DNA of 64,000 bases from Flavobacterium humi (GCF_004745595.1 NZ_SRLH01000004.1:372001-436000), one strand, 5' to 3'. Positions 52,621 through 60,720 are shown, counted from the first letter of the stretch. Notes: generated by a model from the sequence alone, not told the origin. Made by a program: numbers and translations.

Positions 52621-53500
52621 ATGCTTCTCCTTTGGCAAAACCTACATTTTCCCGGAACAATTGCGGCGAGACATCTGCATTTGTCTTAAAGAAACGGCTG
52701 AAATAATATTCGTCATTAAATCCCAGTTCATACGCAATCTCCTTAACCGGTTTCGAGGTTAGGTACAGTTCCCTTTTGGCTTCTATCACAATGCGCTCGG
52801 AAATTAAATACGTCAGGGTTTTGTTCAGGTGTGTTTTGGTGATTTTTGCCAACGAATTGGGTGCGATGTTCAATAATTCGGCATATTCACTGGCGGAATG
52901 CTTTGTTTTGTAATGCTGCTCGATGGCATCTTTCAGGTGTTGTAATATAAAAGGCTCTTTTTCATTGGAAAAGGAAATTTTCCGTTCCGCCGCCTGCCGG
53001 ACTTTGATCCTGGTCAGGTTAATCAGGATGATTTTCAGGTAGGAAATGAGCGATTCGTGTTGTGCCAGTTCCGCGGCTTTCATTTCTTCTTTTATCAGAT
53101 CGATATTGGACAGGAAGCGTTCCAGTTCCCTGTCATCCAAACCCAACACCGGCGATTCGTAAATATTATTGAATAAGATCCCGTTGCAGGCCACTTCCTT
53201 CTGATGGTTATGGATACAATAGAAATCGGAATGGAAATAAAGGATAATCCCTTCTATCGGACAGCTGCCGGTAATCATAAAAGGCTGGTACGGTGCAAAG
53301 AAAAGCACGTCATTGGCCCGGATATCGTATTCGGCAAAATCCGCGTTGAGTTTCCCGCTGCCTGCCGTAATGAGGATGATAGCATAATAATTGAGCCGTT
53401 GCAGATGGTCAAAATGCGAATAATCCTCAAAAGAAAGGACTTTAAAGAAAAGGCTTCCGTTGCGGGAATTCACCAAAGTAAAAGCGTGTTGTGCTGTCAT
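52619..53500 (-). CDS. AraC-family transcriptional regulator
   Basis: 293 residues. An N-terminal cupin-like sensing domain (about 1-170) is followed by a C-terminal pair of helix-turn-helix motifs. The second reads VKEIAYELGFNDEYYFSRFF and is followed by VSPQLFRENVG, the AraC signature. It likely controls nearby genes in response to a small molecule. It is 12 bases downstream of the DUF1348 gene on the same strand. Confidence 0.93.
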   Translation of the reverse strand: MTAQHAFTLVNSRNGSLFFKVLSFEDYSHFDHLQRLNYYAIILITAGSGKLNADFAEYDIRANDVLFFAPYQPFMITGSCPIEGIILYFHSDFYCIHNHQKEVACNGILFNNIYESPVLGLDDRELERFLSNIDLIKEEMKAAELAQHESLISYLKIILINLTRIKVRQAAERKISFSNEKEPFILQHLKDAIEQHYKTKHSASEYAELLNIAPNSLAKITKTHLNKTLTYLISERIVIEAKRELYLTSKPVKEIAYELGFNDEYYFSRFFKTNADVSPQLFRENVGFAKGEA

Positions 53501-53512
53501 GATGCAAAAATA

Positions 53513-53926
53513 CTATTTTAGTTTTCTTTCCGATGCAGCGATAGGCAAATCATTGATGCTCGCATACCGTTTGCACATCAGGCCGTTGTCGTCAAATTCC
53601 CAATTTTCATTGCCATAGGCCCTGAACCATTGCCCTTCCTTGTTATGGTATTCGTATTCAAACAACACGGCCATCCTGTTCCCCCGGAAACCCCATAATT
53701 CTTTTTTCAGGGTATAATCCAGTTCTGTTTCCCACTTGGATTTCAAAAAAGCTTTCACTTCGTTGCGGCCATTAATAAATTGTGTACGGTTCCGCCATTG
53801 TGTGTCTTCAGAATAGGCCAGGCTGACCCTTTCGGGATCCTTTGAGTTCCAGGCCTCTTCGGCTAATCTTACTTTTTCCAAAGCAGTTTCGAGGGTAAAC
53901 GGTGGCAAAGGGTGTTTTTGTTCCAT
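53513..53926 (-). CDS. DUF1348 / NTF2-like protein
   Basis: 137 residues from the ATG at 53926; a start at 53956 would lie inside the preceding terminator hairpin and is rejected. [20 protein letters not shown] and [16 protein letters not shown], then [20 protein letters not shown], are the DUF1348 pattern (SnoaL/NTF2-like fold). The function is unknown; relatives often sit with stress or catabolic regulators. Located between AraC and the AhpD-like gene on one strand. Confidence 0.88.
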   Translation of the reverse strand: MEQKHPLPPFTLETALEKVRLAEEAWNSKDPERVSLAYSEDTQWRNRTQFINGRNEVKAFLKSKWETELDYTLKKELWGFRGNRMAVLFEYEYHNKEGQWFRAYGNENWEFDDNGLMCKRYASINDLPIAASERKLK

Positions 53927-53936
53927 AAGTTGTCGT

Positions 53937-53970
53937 GTAAAAAAGGCAACCGGCATTTCAACCGGTTGCC
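53937..53970 (-). terminator. Terminator of AhpD-like gene
   Basis: GGCAACCGG (53945-53953) and CCGGTTGCC (53962-53970) pair perfectly; on the minus strand a T-run follows. It lies ten bases after the stop codon at 53981. Confidence 0.85.
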
Positions 53971-53980
53971 GGGGTTAAAA

Positions 53981-54562
53981 TCAAATGGCTACGGCTTCAA
54001 TTAAAGCGGCTTCCGGAAAATCCAAAGCGATGCCAACCGCATTGTTAAAGTAGTTGGTAAAGATGTTCAATCCTGTATGGGCAATGATTTCAGTAATCAT
54101 GCCTTCGGTAAATCCTGCGTTTTTCAAGGAATCGATATCCTGGGCGCTTACATTCCCTTTTTTAGCAATCAGGGTTCTGGAAAAAGCAAGAGCGGCTTCT
54201 GTCTGCGGGTCTTTTGACTTTCCTTCCTTGGCCAAATCAATCGAATCCGAATCTATTTTCAGTAAATTCCCGCCAATATAGGTGTGGGCTGCATTGCAAT
54301 AGTCACAGCTGTTGGCATTGGCTACTGTTAGCGCAATCAGTTCCCCTAATTTTGGCCCGATGGCACTTTCGCCCAAAGCTCCGCTGAAAGATAAATAACC
54401 GTTAAGGGCCGCCGGGGAATTCCCCATAGTCCGCATCATGTTGGGCACCATGCCTAATTTTCCCTGTACGGCATTGAAAAGTTCTTTTGTTTTTCCTGAA
54501 ACCGTTTCAGGATCGAGTGCGTTGATTCGTTGCATGTCTTTGTCTTTTAAATTGATTGTCAT
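53981..54562 (-). CDS. Carboxymuconolactone decarboxylase/AhpD-like protein
   Basis: 193 residues from the ATG at 54562 (the upstream ATG would add seven residues). The redox site CDYCNAAH is the CxxCxxxH motif of the AhpD-like branch, and the domain is helical (LIALTVANANSCDYC). It likely reduces peroxide-linked thiols or acts as a thiol peroxidase helper. GATCTTTG, one base off the -7 consensus, precedes it. Confidence 0.9.
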   Translation of the reverse strand: MTINLKDKDMQRINALDPETVSGKTKELFNAVQGKLGMVPNMMRTMGNSPAALNGYLSFSGALGESAIGPKLGELIALTVANANSCDYCNAAHTYIGGNLLKIDSDSIDLAKEGKSKDPQTEAALAFSRTLIAKKGNVSAQDIDSLKNAGFTEGMITEIIAHTGLNIFTNYFNNAVGIALDFPEAALIEAVAI

Positions 54563-54649
54563 TATTGACAGTACAAAGATCAAACAGCGGGCAACGTTTT
54601 AAAATGGACAAATAATGCTTGTTAATGGATGATTTTTTAGGAAAGATGA

Positions 54650-55216
54650 TTACACCCGCAACATTCCCCTGAAACCCCTTGCCGCATAATACGATTCAGC
54701 ACCATTATGGTACAAAAAGACAGTCCCGTACCGAAAATCACAAAAAAGGGCGCCGCCTAATTTACGGATGGCAGCCGGGGTTTGGATCCAGCTGGATGTT
54801 TTCGCATCGAAATTCTCAAGTTGCTGCAATTCTTTGTATTGTATTTCGGTTAGTAGGGAAATGCCCATCTCGGCAGCCATGTCCAGGGCATTATGAGCCG
54901 GTTTGTGCTCTTTCCTGGAAAGCAGTGCTTCGCGGTCGTAACAAAAGCTCCGGCGGCCTTTAGGGCTTTCCGCAGCACAATCGCAAAACAAATATTCGCC
55001 CGTTTTTTCATCATAGCCAATAACATCAGGTTCACCACCGGTCATTTCCATTTGATGGAGCGACCAGGTTTTAGCAGCCTCAGATTCGAGTTTGGCTTCA
55101 ATATCAGGCCAGGTAAGGCCTTTATGGCGATGGCTGTTTTTCTCAAAGCGTGTTTTCAACGTGGCAAGCAGGGATGTTTTTTGCTCCGCCGTCAATTCTT
55201 TTGCAGTATTGCTCAT
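54650..55216 (-). CDS. DUF4256 domain protein
   Basis: 188 residues, full domain length. Signs of the family: HKGLTWPDIEAKLE near residues 33-46, LHQMEMTGGEPDVIG, EYLFCDCAAESPKGRRSFCYD and GALFCDFRYGTVFLYHNGAESYY. The cysteines in CDCAAES are well placed for metal or redox use, but no activity is known. Cytoplasmic. Part of a run of small minus-strand genes. Confidence 0.9.
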   Translation of the reverse strand: MSNTAKELTAEQKTSLLATLKTRFEKNSHRHKGLTWPDIEAKLESEAAKTWSLHQMEMTGGEPDVIGYDEKTGEYLFCDCAAESPKGRRSFCYDREALLSRKEHKPAHNALDMAAEMGISLLTEIQYKELQQLENFDAKTSSWIQTPAAIRKLGGALFCDFRYGTVFLYHNGAESYYAARGFRGMLRV

Positions 55217-55252
55217 AGGTTTCTGTTTTTTGTTTTTAGGGAAAGCAATGCT

Positions 55253-55834
55253 TTACAGGTCATTCAATCCTTTTCCATCGAAAATCTGATCCATGCATTT
55301 TTCAATCCTCGATACCCTTGTTTTGGATTGTTTCGGTGCCGAAAAGTGTAATAAGTACCCTCTTTGCCGCCCGGGTGTCAGGGCTTCGAATGCTTTTTTG
55401 AAATCTGGGTTTTCCGCCAGTTTTACCTGGAATTCTTCGGGAACCGCAAATTCGTCCGTTTTTTTGAAAACAACCCCCAAGCCGGCTCGTTCCACTTCTA
55501 TGGCTTCATAAATATGGGCTTTTAGCACAGGTTCCAATTCTTTTATCTGCTCCAGATTTGTAAACCGTACCTGCCGTGCCGCCTGCACATTTTCTGCCTG
55601 CCGTACCAAAATGCCATGGGTATCCTGCAACAGGGCACCTTTAAAAAACAAAAAAGCGCAGTAGTCCTTAAAGGTGTGGATCAGGACGATGTTGTTCTCC
55701 CGGAATGTGTAACAGGGAGAGCCCCATTTCAATTCTTCGGTAAGCTGGCAATCCAGGGCAATGGTCCTTAATTTTTCGATAGCGGGCTGCCATTGTTCGG
55801 CGGTATCAAAATAAAAATCAACGTTAGGGTTCAT
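55253..55834 (-). CDS. YdeI/DUF1801-type protein
   Basis: 193 residues from the ATG at 55834; the upstream ATG adds five residues. A DUF1801 half comes first (LTEELKWGSPCYTF, NNIVLIHTFKDYCAFLFFKG), then a YdeI-type C-terminus (FKKAFEALTPGRQRGYLLHF, SKTRVSRIEKCMDQI). The function is unknown. It is 36 bases upstream of the DUF4256 gene on the same strand. Confidence 0.88.
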   Translation of the reverse strand: MNPNVDFYFDTAEQWQPAIEKLRTIALDCQLTEELKWGSPCYTFRENNIVLIHTFKDYCAFLFFKGALLQDTHGILVRQAENVQAARQVRFTNLEQIKELEPVLKAHIYEAIEVERAGLGVVFKKTDEFAVPEEFQVKLAENPDFKKAFEALTPGRQRGYLLHFSAPKQSKTRVSRIEKCMDQIFDGKGLNDL

Positions 55835-55959
55835 GCTGCTTCTTGTCATGGTATGGTATTTTAATAGCTGGGAATTGGTTTGTTCTTCAATCGATAAATA
55901 TACAAATTTTCTGACTATTTTCGTTTTCAGGATAGCAAATCAAAAGTATCATAAACACA

Positions 55960-55984
55960 AAATGCCCGCATAATAGGGGCATTT
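55960..55984 (-). terminator. Possible terminator of DUF4287 gene
   Basis: AAATGCCC and GGGCATTT pair around GCATAATAG. On the minus strand only a short T-rich tail (TTTGTGTTTAT) follows, so confidence is modest. Confidence 0.4.
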
Positions 55985-56007
55985 GCAGCAGTTTTTGCCA
56001 TTGGATA

Positions 56008-56226
56008 TTATTCTGTCTTTCCTTTAAAAGAGGCATAAATAGCCATGGCATGCCCGTGGCCCAAGTCAAAATCCTCTTTGAGCCAATTGGTAATTTGGGT
56101 AGCTTTTACAGTCGGTTTGACTTCTCCGGCTTCCAGGAATCCTTTTTCTTCGGCCAGTTTTTTAAAATCTTCTGGGCTTTTGCCCGTTTTGGCCTTGATG
56201 TTATTGATATACGCTTGAAATGACAT
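56008..56226 (-). CDS. DUF4287 domain protein
   Basis: 72 residues. FQAYINNIKAKTGKSPEDFK and the acidic/basic pattern to GHGHAMAIYASFKGK cover the whole DUF4287 domain. The function is unknown. It is five bases downstream of the DoxX gene, so the two are co-transcribed. Confidence 0.9.
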   Translation of the reverse strand: MSFQAYINNIKAKTGKSPEDFKKLAEEKGFLEAGEVKPTVKATQITNWLKEDFDLGHGHAMAIYASFKGKTE

Positions 56227-56231
56227 GGCTG

Positions 56232-56594
56232 TTAAGAATTTAGTTTGTGGTAAAATCGATAAGAGACTAGTAAGATGCCCAAGAAAATCAAAGGAAGCAA
56301 AACACCAAACCCAAAGCCGTCAATGGCAAAATGACTGATCGATGCAAACAGCAATACAAAACTGAAGCCGGCATACGCCCATTCTTTGGCAAGTTTAGGA
56401 GCCTGTGGAAAAATCAGGGCCAGTGCTCCCAAAATTTTGAATACTACCAGCGCATTGCCAAAATAAACCGGATACTGCAAATGCCGGATGCCTTCCTTGG
56501 CCAGTTCCGTTTGTGAAGTAAAGGCAGGAATCAGCCCTTCCATAATAAAAATAATACTAGTCGTGGTCCAGAAAATGATTTTGTCTTTTTTCAT
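56232..56594 (-). CDS. DoxX family membrane protein
   Basis: 120 residues with four hydrophobic helices. IFWTTTSIIFIMEGLIPAFT and HLQYPVYFGNALVVFKILGA fit the DoxX fold. The family includes terminal-oxidase partners and stress-linked membrane proteins; no specific role can be set here. Confidence 0.88.
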   Translation of the reverse strand: MKKDKIIFWTTTSIIFIMEGLIPAFTSQTELAKEGIRHLQYPVYFGNALVVFKILGALALIFPQAPKLAKEWAYAGFSFVLLFASISHFAIDGFGFGVLLPLIFLGILLVSYRFYHKLNS

Positions 56595-56753
56595 GATATT
56601 GATTTTTTAAGTGTTAATGGATACCACAAAGATGCGGCAGGTTACGCAAACCTATAATGTGCAAAAAAGACAATAAAAGGGTGGTTTGCGACAAAGGGTG
56701 ATTAGTGTTTGGGTGTTTTTGCCCAATCGAAAACAGCTCCTTGAAAATGACAT

Positions 56754-56866
56754 AGTAATACGTAAAAAGAACAGGGTATTCATATCGTTTTTTACCACTT
56801 TTTTTTTCTGTAAGGAAGATACCCTGACGTCCCTTTTTTTTAAAAGCCGTTTTTCTACGTATTACT
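56754..56866. repeat. Nested inverted repeat upstream of signalling genes
   Basis: AGTAATACGTA (56754-56764) is an exact complement of TACGTATTACT (56856-56866), and CAGGGTAT (56772-56779) of ATACCCTG (56819-56826). The two stems are nested and could form a cruciform or a transcript hairpin about 113 bases long. No gene is supported between 56595 and 56950; an ORF at 56686-56985 there overlaps the next gene and looks random. Confidence 0.6.
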
Positions 56867-56950
56867 ACCTATCAAAAGCGGTGTTTGCCGGTATTTTAAA
56901 GGGTTTAGCGCGATTCTACATTCGTCCCACTAACTTTAAAAAAATACAAA

Positions 56951-57259
56951 ATGGCATTAGATGCAAACACAGGTGGGGCAATTAGTTTAACCACAGCGCA
57001 GGAGTATATTTCCGAATTCCAGAGAAGGTATCCGAATGAGATCAAAGCCTCTTTTATTGGCGCAAATAACGTAAACAGCCTTTTGGTCCAGAATGACTGT
57101 ATCGGCATCCGGATTTATAACGGATACGATGTAAAGCAAGAGAAAATGAATCAGGTGCTGGTAGGAGTTGATCCACAGGAAAACGATATGCGGGATCTCA
57201 TCATGGATGATATGGCGGTTTGCCCTCCTTATTGTCCAATTAATAGTATATTAGATTAA
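56951..57259 (+). CDS. Small conserved protein with C-terminal CPPYCP motif
   Basis: 102 residues, no signal peptide or membrane helix. It starts LDANTGGAISLTTAQEYISE and has NSLLVQNDCIGIRIYNGYDV, VGVDPQENDMRDLIMDDM and AVCPPYCP near the end. I recall similar flavobacterial proteins with a CPPxC end, but no function. Two cysteines of the CPPYCP motif suggest metal or redox use. It leads a plus-strand group with a membrane protein, a kinase and a regulator, so a sensory role is possible. Confidence 0.75.
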   Translation: MALDANTGGAISLTTAQEYISEFQRRYPNEIKASFIGANNVNSLLVQNDCIGIRIYNGYDVKQEKMNQVLVGVDPQENDMRDLIMDDMAVCPPYCPINSILD

Positions 57260-57308
57260 ATTTTTCTAATTTTGGCGGGAGACCTGTATCTTCTAGGTTT
57301 CCCGCTAC

Positions 57309-57956
57309 ATGATAGAACTATTACGCAATACCGTTATTCTATATGGCTTGCTACCGCTGGTCCTGCTATTGGTACTTAAGCGGAAAGTGAGCAAAGAAGT
57401 AATTTACCTTGAACCCTTTATATGGTTTGTAGCTTTAGGCAGTCTTTATGAATTCATTTTTACCATACTATTGAAGGTAAACAGCGATTACTGGCTGCGA
57501 TTCAATAAAATAGCTGCTTTTGCATTGATTGCCTATTTTTTTTACCATCTTTTACGCAAACGGTATACGCTTTTCTATATCTTATTTTCAGCTGTTTACT
57601 GTTTCTTTTATTTTTGGCTCCTATATTTTTTTTGGAAATCCTCTGATAACCTGTTAACGAATTCGTATCTTACCATTTTTCAGTTGGTAGTGGTTTTGCT
57701 TTTTGCTATCTTATGGTTTAGGAATTTGTTCCTAGAACTTTATTTTGATTCATTACTCAGGAACCCTGCATTTTACTTTGTCTCCGGTTTACTTTTATTT
57801 TACGCCGGCAGCGTCTTTTTATACCTGCTGAGTGATGCGCTTTATAAGCAAGCCCCTACAGATTTTGCTAACTTATGGACGCTTATCATGACAATGCTGA
57901 ATTTTATTTTCAGGACCTTATTAATTTTTGGAATTTGGAAGGGAAAAGTGAAATAG
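57309..57956 (+). CDS. Multispanning membrane protein next to a two-component pair
   Basis: 215 residues with about seven hydrophobic stretches (YGLLPLVLLLVL, FIWFVALGSLYEFIFTILL, FALIAYFFYHLL and so on). No family is recognised; it resembles the membrane sensing part of some histidine kinases. Its 3' end overlaps the kinase frame by 82 bases if the kinase starts at 57875. It may be the sensing subunit that feeds the kinase. Confidence 0.78.
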   Translation: MIELLRNTVILYGLLPLVLLLVLKRKVSKEVIYLEPFIWFVALGSLYEFIFTILLKVNSDYWLRFNKIAAFALIAYFFYHLLRKRYTLFYILFSAVYCFFYFWLLYFFWKSSDNLLTNSYLTIFQLVVVLLFAILWFRNLFLELYFDSLLRNPAFYFVSGLLLFYAGSVFLYLLSDALYKQAPTDFANLWTLIMTMLNFIFRTLLIFGIWKGKVK

Positions 57957-58696
57957 CTTCAACGCTTTGGATAGGGACGGCGGTTATGCTGCTGTTTGCC
58001 TTTGGCATATTGTTCCTTGTTTTATTTTACCAGAATTATTTCATCAAAATGAAACGCAGGGAAGCCGAACTCTTATTGAAAGCCTCCCTGGAAAGCGAAA
58101 AGCAGGAACGGGTGCGTATTGCTGCAGACCTTCATGATGGCGTTTCCGGCGACCTGAATGCCATTCGGAATTACCTGTCCATTTTACAGCGCAACGAGCA
58201 GGATACTGAAAAGAAAGCGCTTTTTGCCGAAATCAAAAGTGGGGTGGAAGCCGCTCTGGAAAACACCCGGCAAGTATCCTACAAACTTATGCCGCCCTTA
58301 TTGGAACTGGCAGGATTTACAGCAGCATTGCAGGATTATTTCGAACGGCTCACACTGAATTCCAAGATTCAATTCGAAGTGAACTGTACGACAGATGCTC
58401 CTGAGATTTTCCAACAAACCGGTTACGAACTCTTGCGTATTGTCCAGGAACTTACAACCAATATGATCAAACACGGTGCCATTACCCATTGCCATGTGGC
58501 TATATCTTCCTCTAATGAAGAATACCGTCTTGAGATTACCGATGACGGGACACCCTTTGATTTTAAAGGACAATTGGCAGTTGCCACAGGAAGCGGCCTC
58601 AAGAATATCAGTTCCAGGTTGAAGGTCATAGGAGCACGGATGGAACAAAAGGAAGCGCCAAAAGGGAATCATTTCACAATTACATTAAAAAAATAA
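57875..58696 (+). CDS. HisKA_3 sensor histidine kinase (start uncertain)
   Basis: 273 residues from the ATG at 57875. That start overlaps the previous gene by 82 bases, and TTG at 57935 or ATG at about 57986 would be alternatives. One transmembrane helix (about residues 29-52) precedes the HisKA_3 dimerisation domain. RVRIAADLHDGVSGDL carries the phosphorylated His87. The HATPase domain has RIVQELTTNMIKHG and TDDGTPFDF, ending GSGLKNISSRL. It should phosphorylate the response regulator two bases downstream. Confidence 0.88.
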   Translation: MDAYHDNAEFYFQDLINFWNLEGKSEIASTLWIGTAVMLLFAFGILFLVLFYQNYFIKMKRREAELLLKASLESEKQERVRIAADLHDGVSGDLNAIRNYLSILQRNEQDTEKKALFAEIKSGVEAALENTRQVSYKLMPPLLELAGFTAALQDYFERLTLNSKIQFEVNCTTDAPEIFQQTGYELLRIVQELTTNMIKHGAITHCHVAISSSNEEYRLEITDDGTPFDFKGQLAVATGSGLKNISSRLKVIGARMEQKEAPKGNHFTITLKK

Positions 58697-58698
58697 AT

Positions 58699-59358
58699 AT
58701 GCTGCAAATAGGCTTGGTTGATGATCATCGTCTTTTTAGAAAGAGCCTGGCGCTTTTAATTGCCGCCATCGATGGTGCCGAAGTGGCTTTACAGGCCGGC
58801 GATGGGAACGAATTTTTAGAACAACTGGAGTCTGTCCCGATTGATTTGGTCTTGCTCGATATCCAAATGCCTGGAATGGACGGTTATGAAACCTGCAAGC
58901 AACTGCGTAAACGATACCCGGAGATCAAAATCCTGATCATTTCCCAGCTCACTACCAAAGAAAGTATTCACAAAGTCATGGAATTGGGCGCCAATGGGTT
59001 TTTCTCCAAGGATGCCGAACCCGAAAAACTCGAAAAAGCCATCTTGGGCATTAAAACAAAAGATTATTTTTTCGACGACGACCTGGCTTCTGTAATCCGT
59101 GAAGCCATACTATGGGAAAAACGCCTGCCACTTAATCTTTTGGCTTCCCCAGTACCGATTACCCGCCGTGAAATGGATGTCATACGATTAGCCTGCAAAG
59201 AAATGAGCAGCTACGAAATTGCCGACAAGCTTTGCATCAATGTGCGTACCGTCGAAACCCACCGCAAACGGATCATGGAAAAAACCAACTCTAAAAACTT
59301 CATAGGAGTGGTGCTGTTTGCCTTACGGCATGGGTTATTGTTGTTGGAGGAGGTGTGA
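58699..59358 (+). CDS. LuxR-type response regulator
   Basis: 219 residues. Receiver domain 1-120 with GLVDDHRLFRKSL and phosphoacceptor D54 in VLLDIQMPGMDG. The C-terminal LuxR DNA-binding domain (about 150-215) has TRREMDVIRLACKEMSSYEI and VRTVETHRKRIM. It is the partner of the kinase immediately upstream. No terminator hairpin was seen after it; repeat-rich DNA follows. Confidence 0.93.
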   Translation: MLQIGLVDDHRLFRKSLALLIAAIDGAEVALQAGDGNEFLEQLESVPIDLVLLDIQMPGMDGYETCKQLRKRYPEIKILIISQLTTKESIHKVMELGANGFFSKDAEPEKLEKAILGIKTKDYFFDDDLASVIREAILWEKRLPLNLLASPVPITRREMDVIRLACKEMSSYEIADKLCINVRTVETHRKRIMEKTNSKNFIGVVLFALRHGLLLLEEV

Positions 59359-59424
59359 GGGATAGGGTTGTTTTTTATTAAGAACAAAGAAGCAAGAACC
59401 AAGAGCAAAGAAATAGTTTTGTTG

Positions 59425-59935
59425 AGATTTACTTTGTCAGTCCGCTTCACTCGTGCACTCCTTTGCCGGAATGACAAGATCACGCAAGCTTTAGCCTATG
59501 CATGATGTTTTATCTTAACGTTTGTCATCCCGACGAAGGAGGGATCTCCCCAATCTTTCCACGCCCTACACCACGCCCTTTTGTTTTTTACGCAAAAAAT
59601 CAAGGAAGTATTTTAGCGTTGGCAGAAAGGAGGGAACCAAAAAGCGAGGAGGAACGAAGAGCGGCCTGATTCCCGATAAGAAAATCCGTAGATTTTAAGT
59701 AAAAAACAATCAGGCTTGATTTTTTGTTTCTTTTAGTTCACCGTAAATTTATTTTCATCGGTGTTCACTGAACCTCATACTTCGGTTTGTATCAAGGCAA
59801 AAGAAAAAGAAACAAGAAATCAGTTTACAGAGATTACTTCGTCAGTTCGCTACACTCGTGTCCTCTTTCGTCGGAATGACAAACGTTGCGCAATCTTGTC
59901 ATTCCGACAAAGGAGGAATCTTTTCAAGTAAAACT
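59425..59935. repeat. Two copies of a CATTCCGAC-type repeat around a hairpin segment
   Basis: Copy 1 (about 59425-59548) and copy 2 (about 59830-59920) share the block from GAGATT through TCACTCGTG to CGGAATGACAA. Each copy holds an inverted repeat: 59460-59477 with 59522-59539 (15 of 18 match) and 59862-59882 with 59896-59916. Between them lie GCCTGATT (59664-59671) with AATCAGGC (59708-59715). No gene is supported from 59359 to 60349. Confidence 0.65.
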
Positions 59936-59951
59936 GCTGTTAGTATTTTCT

Positions 59952-60071
59952 TTGTGGCAAAAAAACAATCCCAAATAATTTTGCCACAAAAACTGTGGCA
60001 AAAAAAATACAACAGAAAAAATTGCCACAACTTTTGTGGCAAAAAAATAATTTGAAGAAAAATTGCCACAA
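59952..60071. repeat. 41-bp palindromic tandem array (three units)
   Basis: Six copies of TTGTGGCAA or its complement TTGCCACAA lie at 59952, 59981, 59993, 60022, 60034 and 60063. The steps are 29, 12, 29, 12, 29, so three units of 41 bases repeat exactly, each with 20 A-rich bases inside and 3 outside. One copy starts CTG instead of TTG. It is not a CRISPR: the inner parts are A-rich and no cas gene is seen. Confidence 0.85.
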
Positions 60072-60349
60072 ATTTTGTAAGAATGCCTGAAACAAAAATT
60101 CGGACTATTTGCTTTTGGATAATTGCTGTTGAGAATATTCAGATGATATTGATACATACTTTATTGCATGAGGGGAAATTTTAGATTTATCTTAACAGGA
60201 AAGTCATTAAATAGATAAGAAAGACAATGTTTGAATATAACAATACTATGATGAGTTATAAGGATGGAAAAGTAAGTGTTTATACGTATTGCTTGAAGGT
60301 CAAAATATGTATAAATTGCCTTGTATAGAAATCTTAAACTATAGTAATC

Positions 60350-60544
60350 ATGACAAAAGTTATAATCGTAAATATTAACTCTGAACTGAAGGAAAAATTA
60401 AAAGAAAATATTCATTTTCTTGAATTTGAACCGACGCAATTAAATCAATACTTAGAGGAAGGCTGGGTGATTAGAAGTGTAGAGTTTGTAGCACCGTCAG
60501 ATTCTTTATTTTCATTTAGTGCTGTTTATGTTATAGGTAAATAA
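60350..60544 (+). CDS. Small protein of unknown function
   Basis: 64 residues, cytoplasmic. The part LNQYLEEGWVIRSVEFVAP recalls the LxxLGxEGWELVS pattern of DUF4177-like small proteins. No clear promoter. It stands alone between the palindromic array and a MITE-like repeat, in A/T-rich DNA, which fits acquired DNA. Confidence 0.55.
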   Translation: MTKVIIVNINSELKEKLKENIHFLEFEPTQLNQYLEEGWVIRSVEFVAPSDSLFSFSAVYVIGK

Positions 60545-60553
60545 TAGACAATA

Positions 60554-60684
60554 AACCCGATAGCACGGATTTGCAACCCGTGCTCACAAAGAAAATAAAG
60601 AGCAAAAGCTTTAAAAAGTTGAATCTTATATTAGATTTGTAATAATTGGAACTGGCACAGATTGCAAATCCGCGCTATCGGGTT
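60554..60684. repeat. MITE/REP-like inverted repeat
   Basis: AACCCGATAGCACGGATTTGCAA (60554-60576) and TTGCAAATCCGCGCTATCGGGTT (60662-60684) complement each other with one mismatch over 23 bases around 85 bases. It resembles small non-coding elements moved by transposases (for example REP elements of REP-associated transposases), but no transposase is in the window. Confidence 0.7.
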
Positions 60685-60720
60685 GGTGCGATCGCGAATT
60701 TTGTAGAAAATAAATGTTTA

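Noticed and set aside
55887-56069. 60-codon minus-strand ORF after DUF4287
   Set aside because: It overlaps the DUF4287 gene in another frame and covers the hairpin at 55960; a shadow.
56686-56985. Open frame of 99 codons before the CPPYCP gene
   Set aside because: It overlaps the next gene in another frame, covers the nested inverted repeat, has a random-looking composition and no recognisable pattern.
59952-60071. CRISPR array
   Set aside because: The words are palindromic and alternate in direction, the inner parts are low-complexity A-rich DNA, only three units exist and there is no cas gene.
60227-60331. 34-codon ORF before the gene at 60350
   Set aside because: Short, no promoter or ribosome site, and composition does not look coding; kept out of the gene list.
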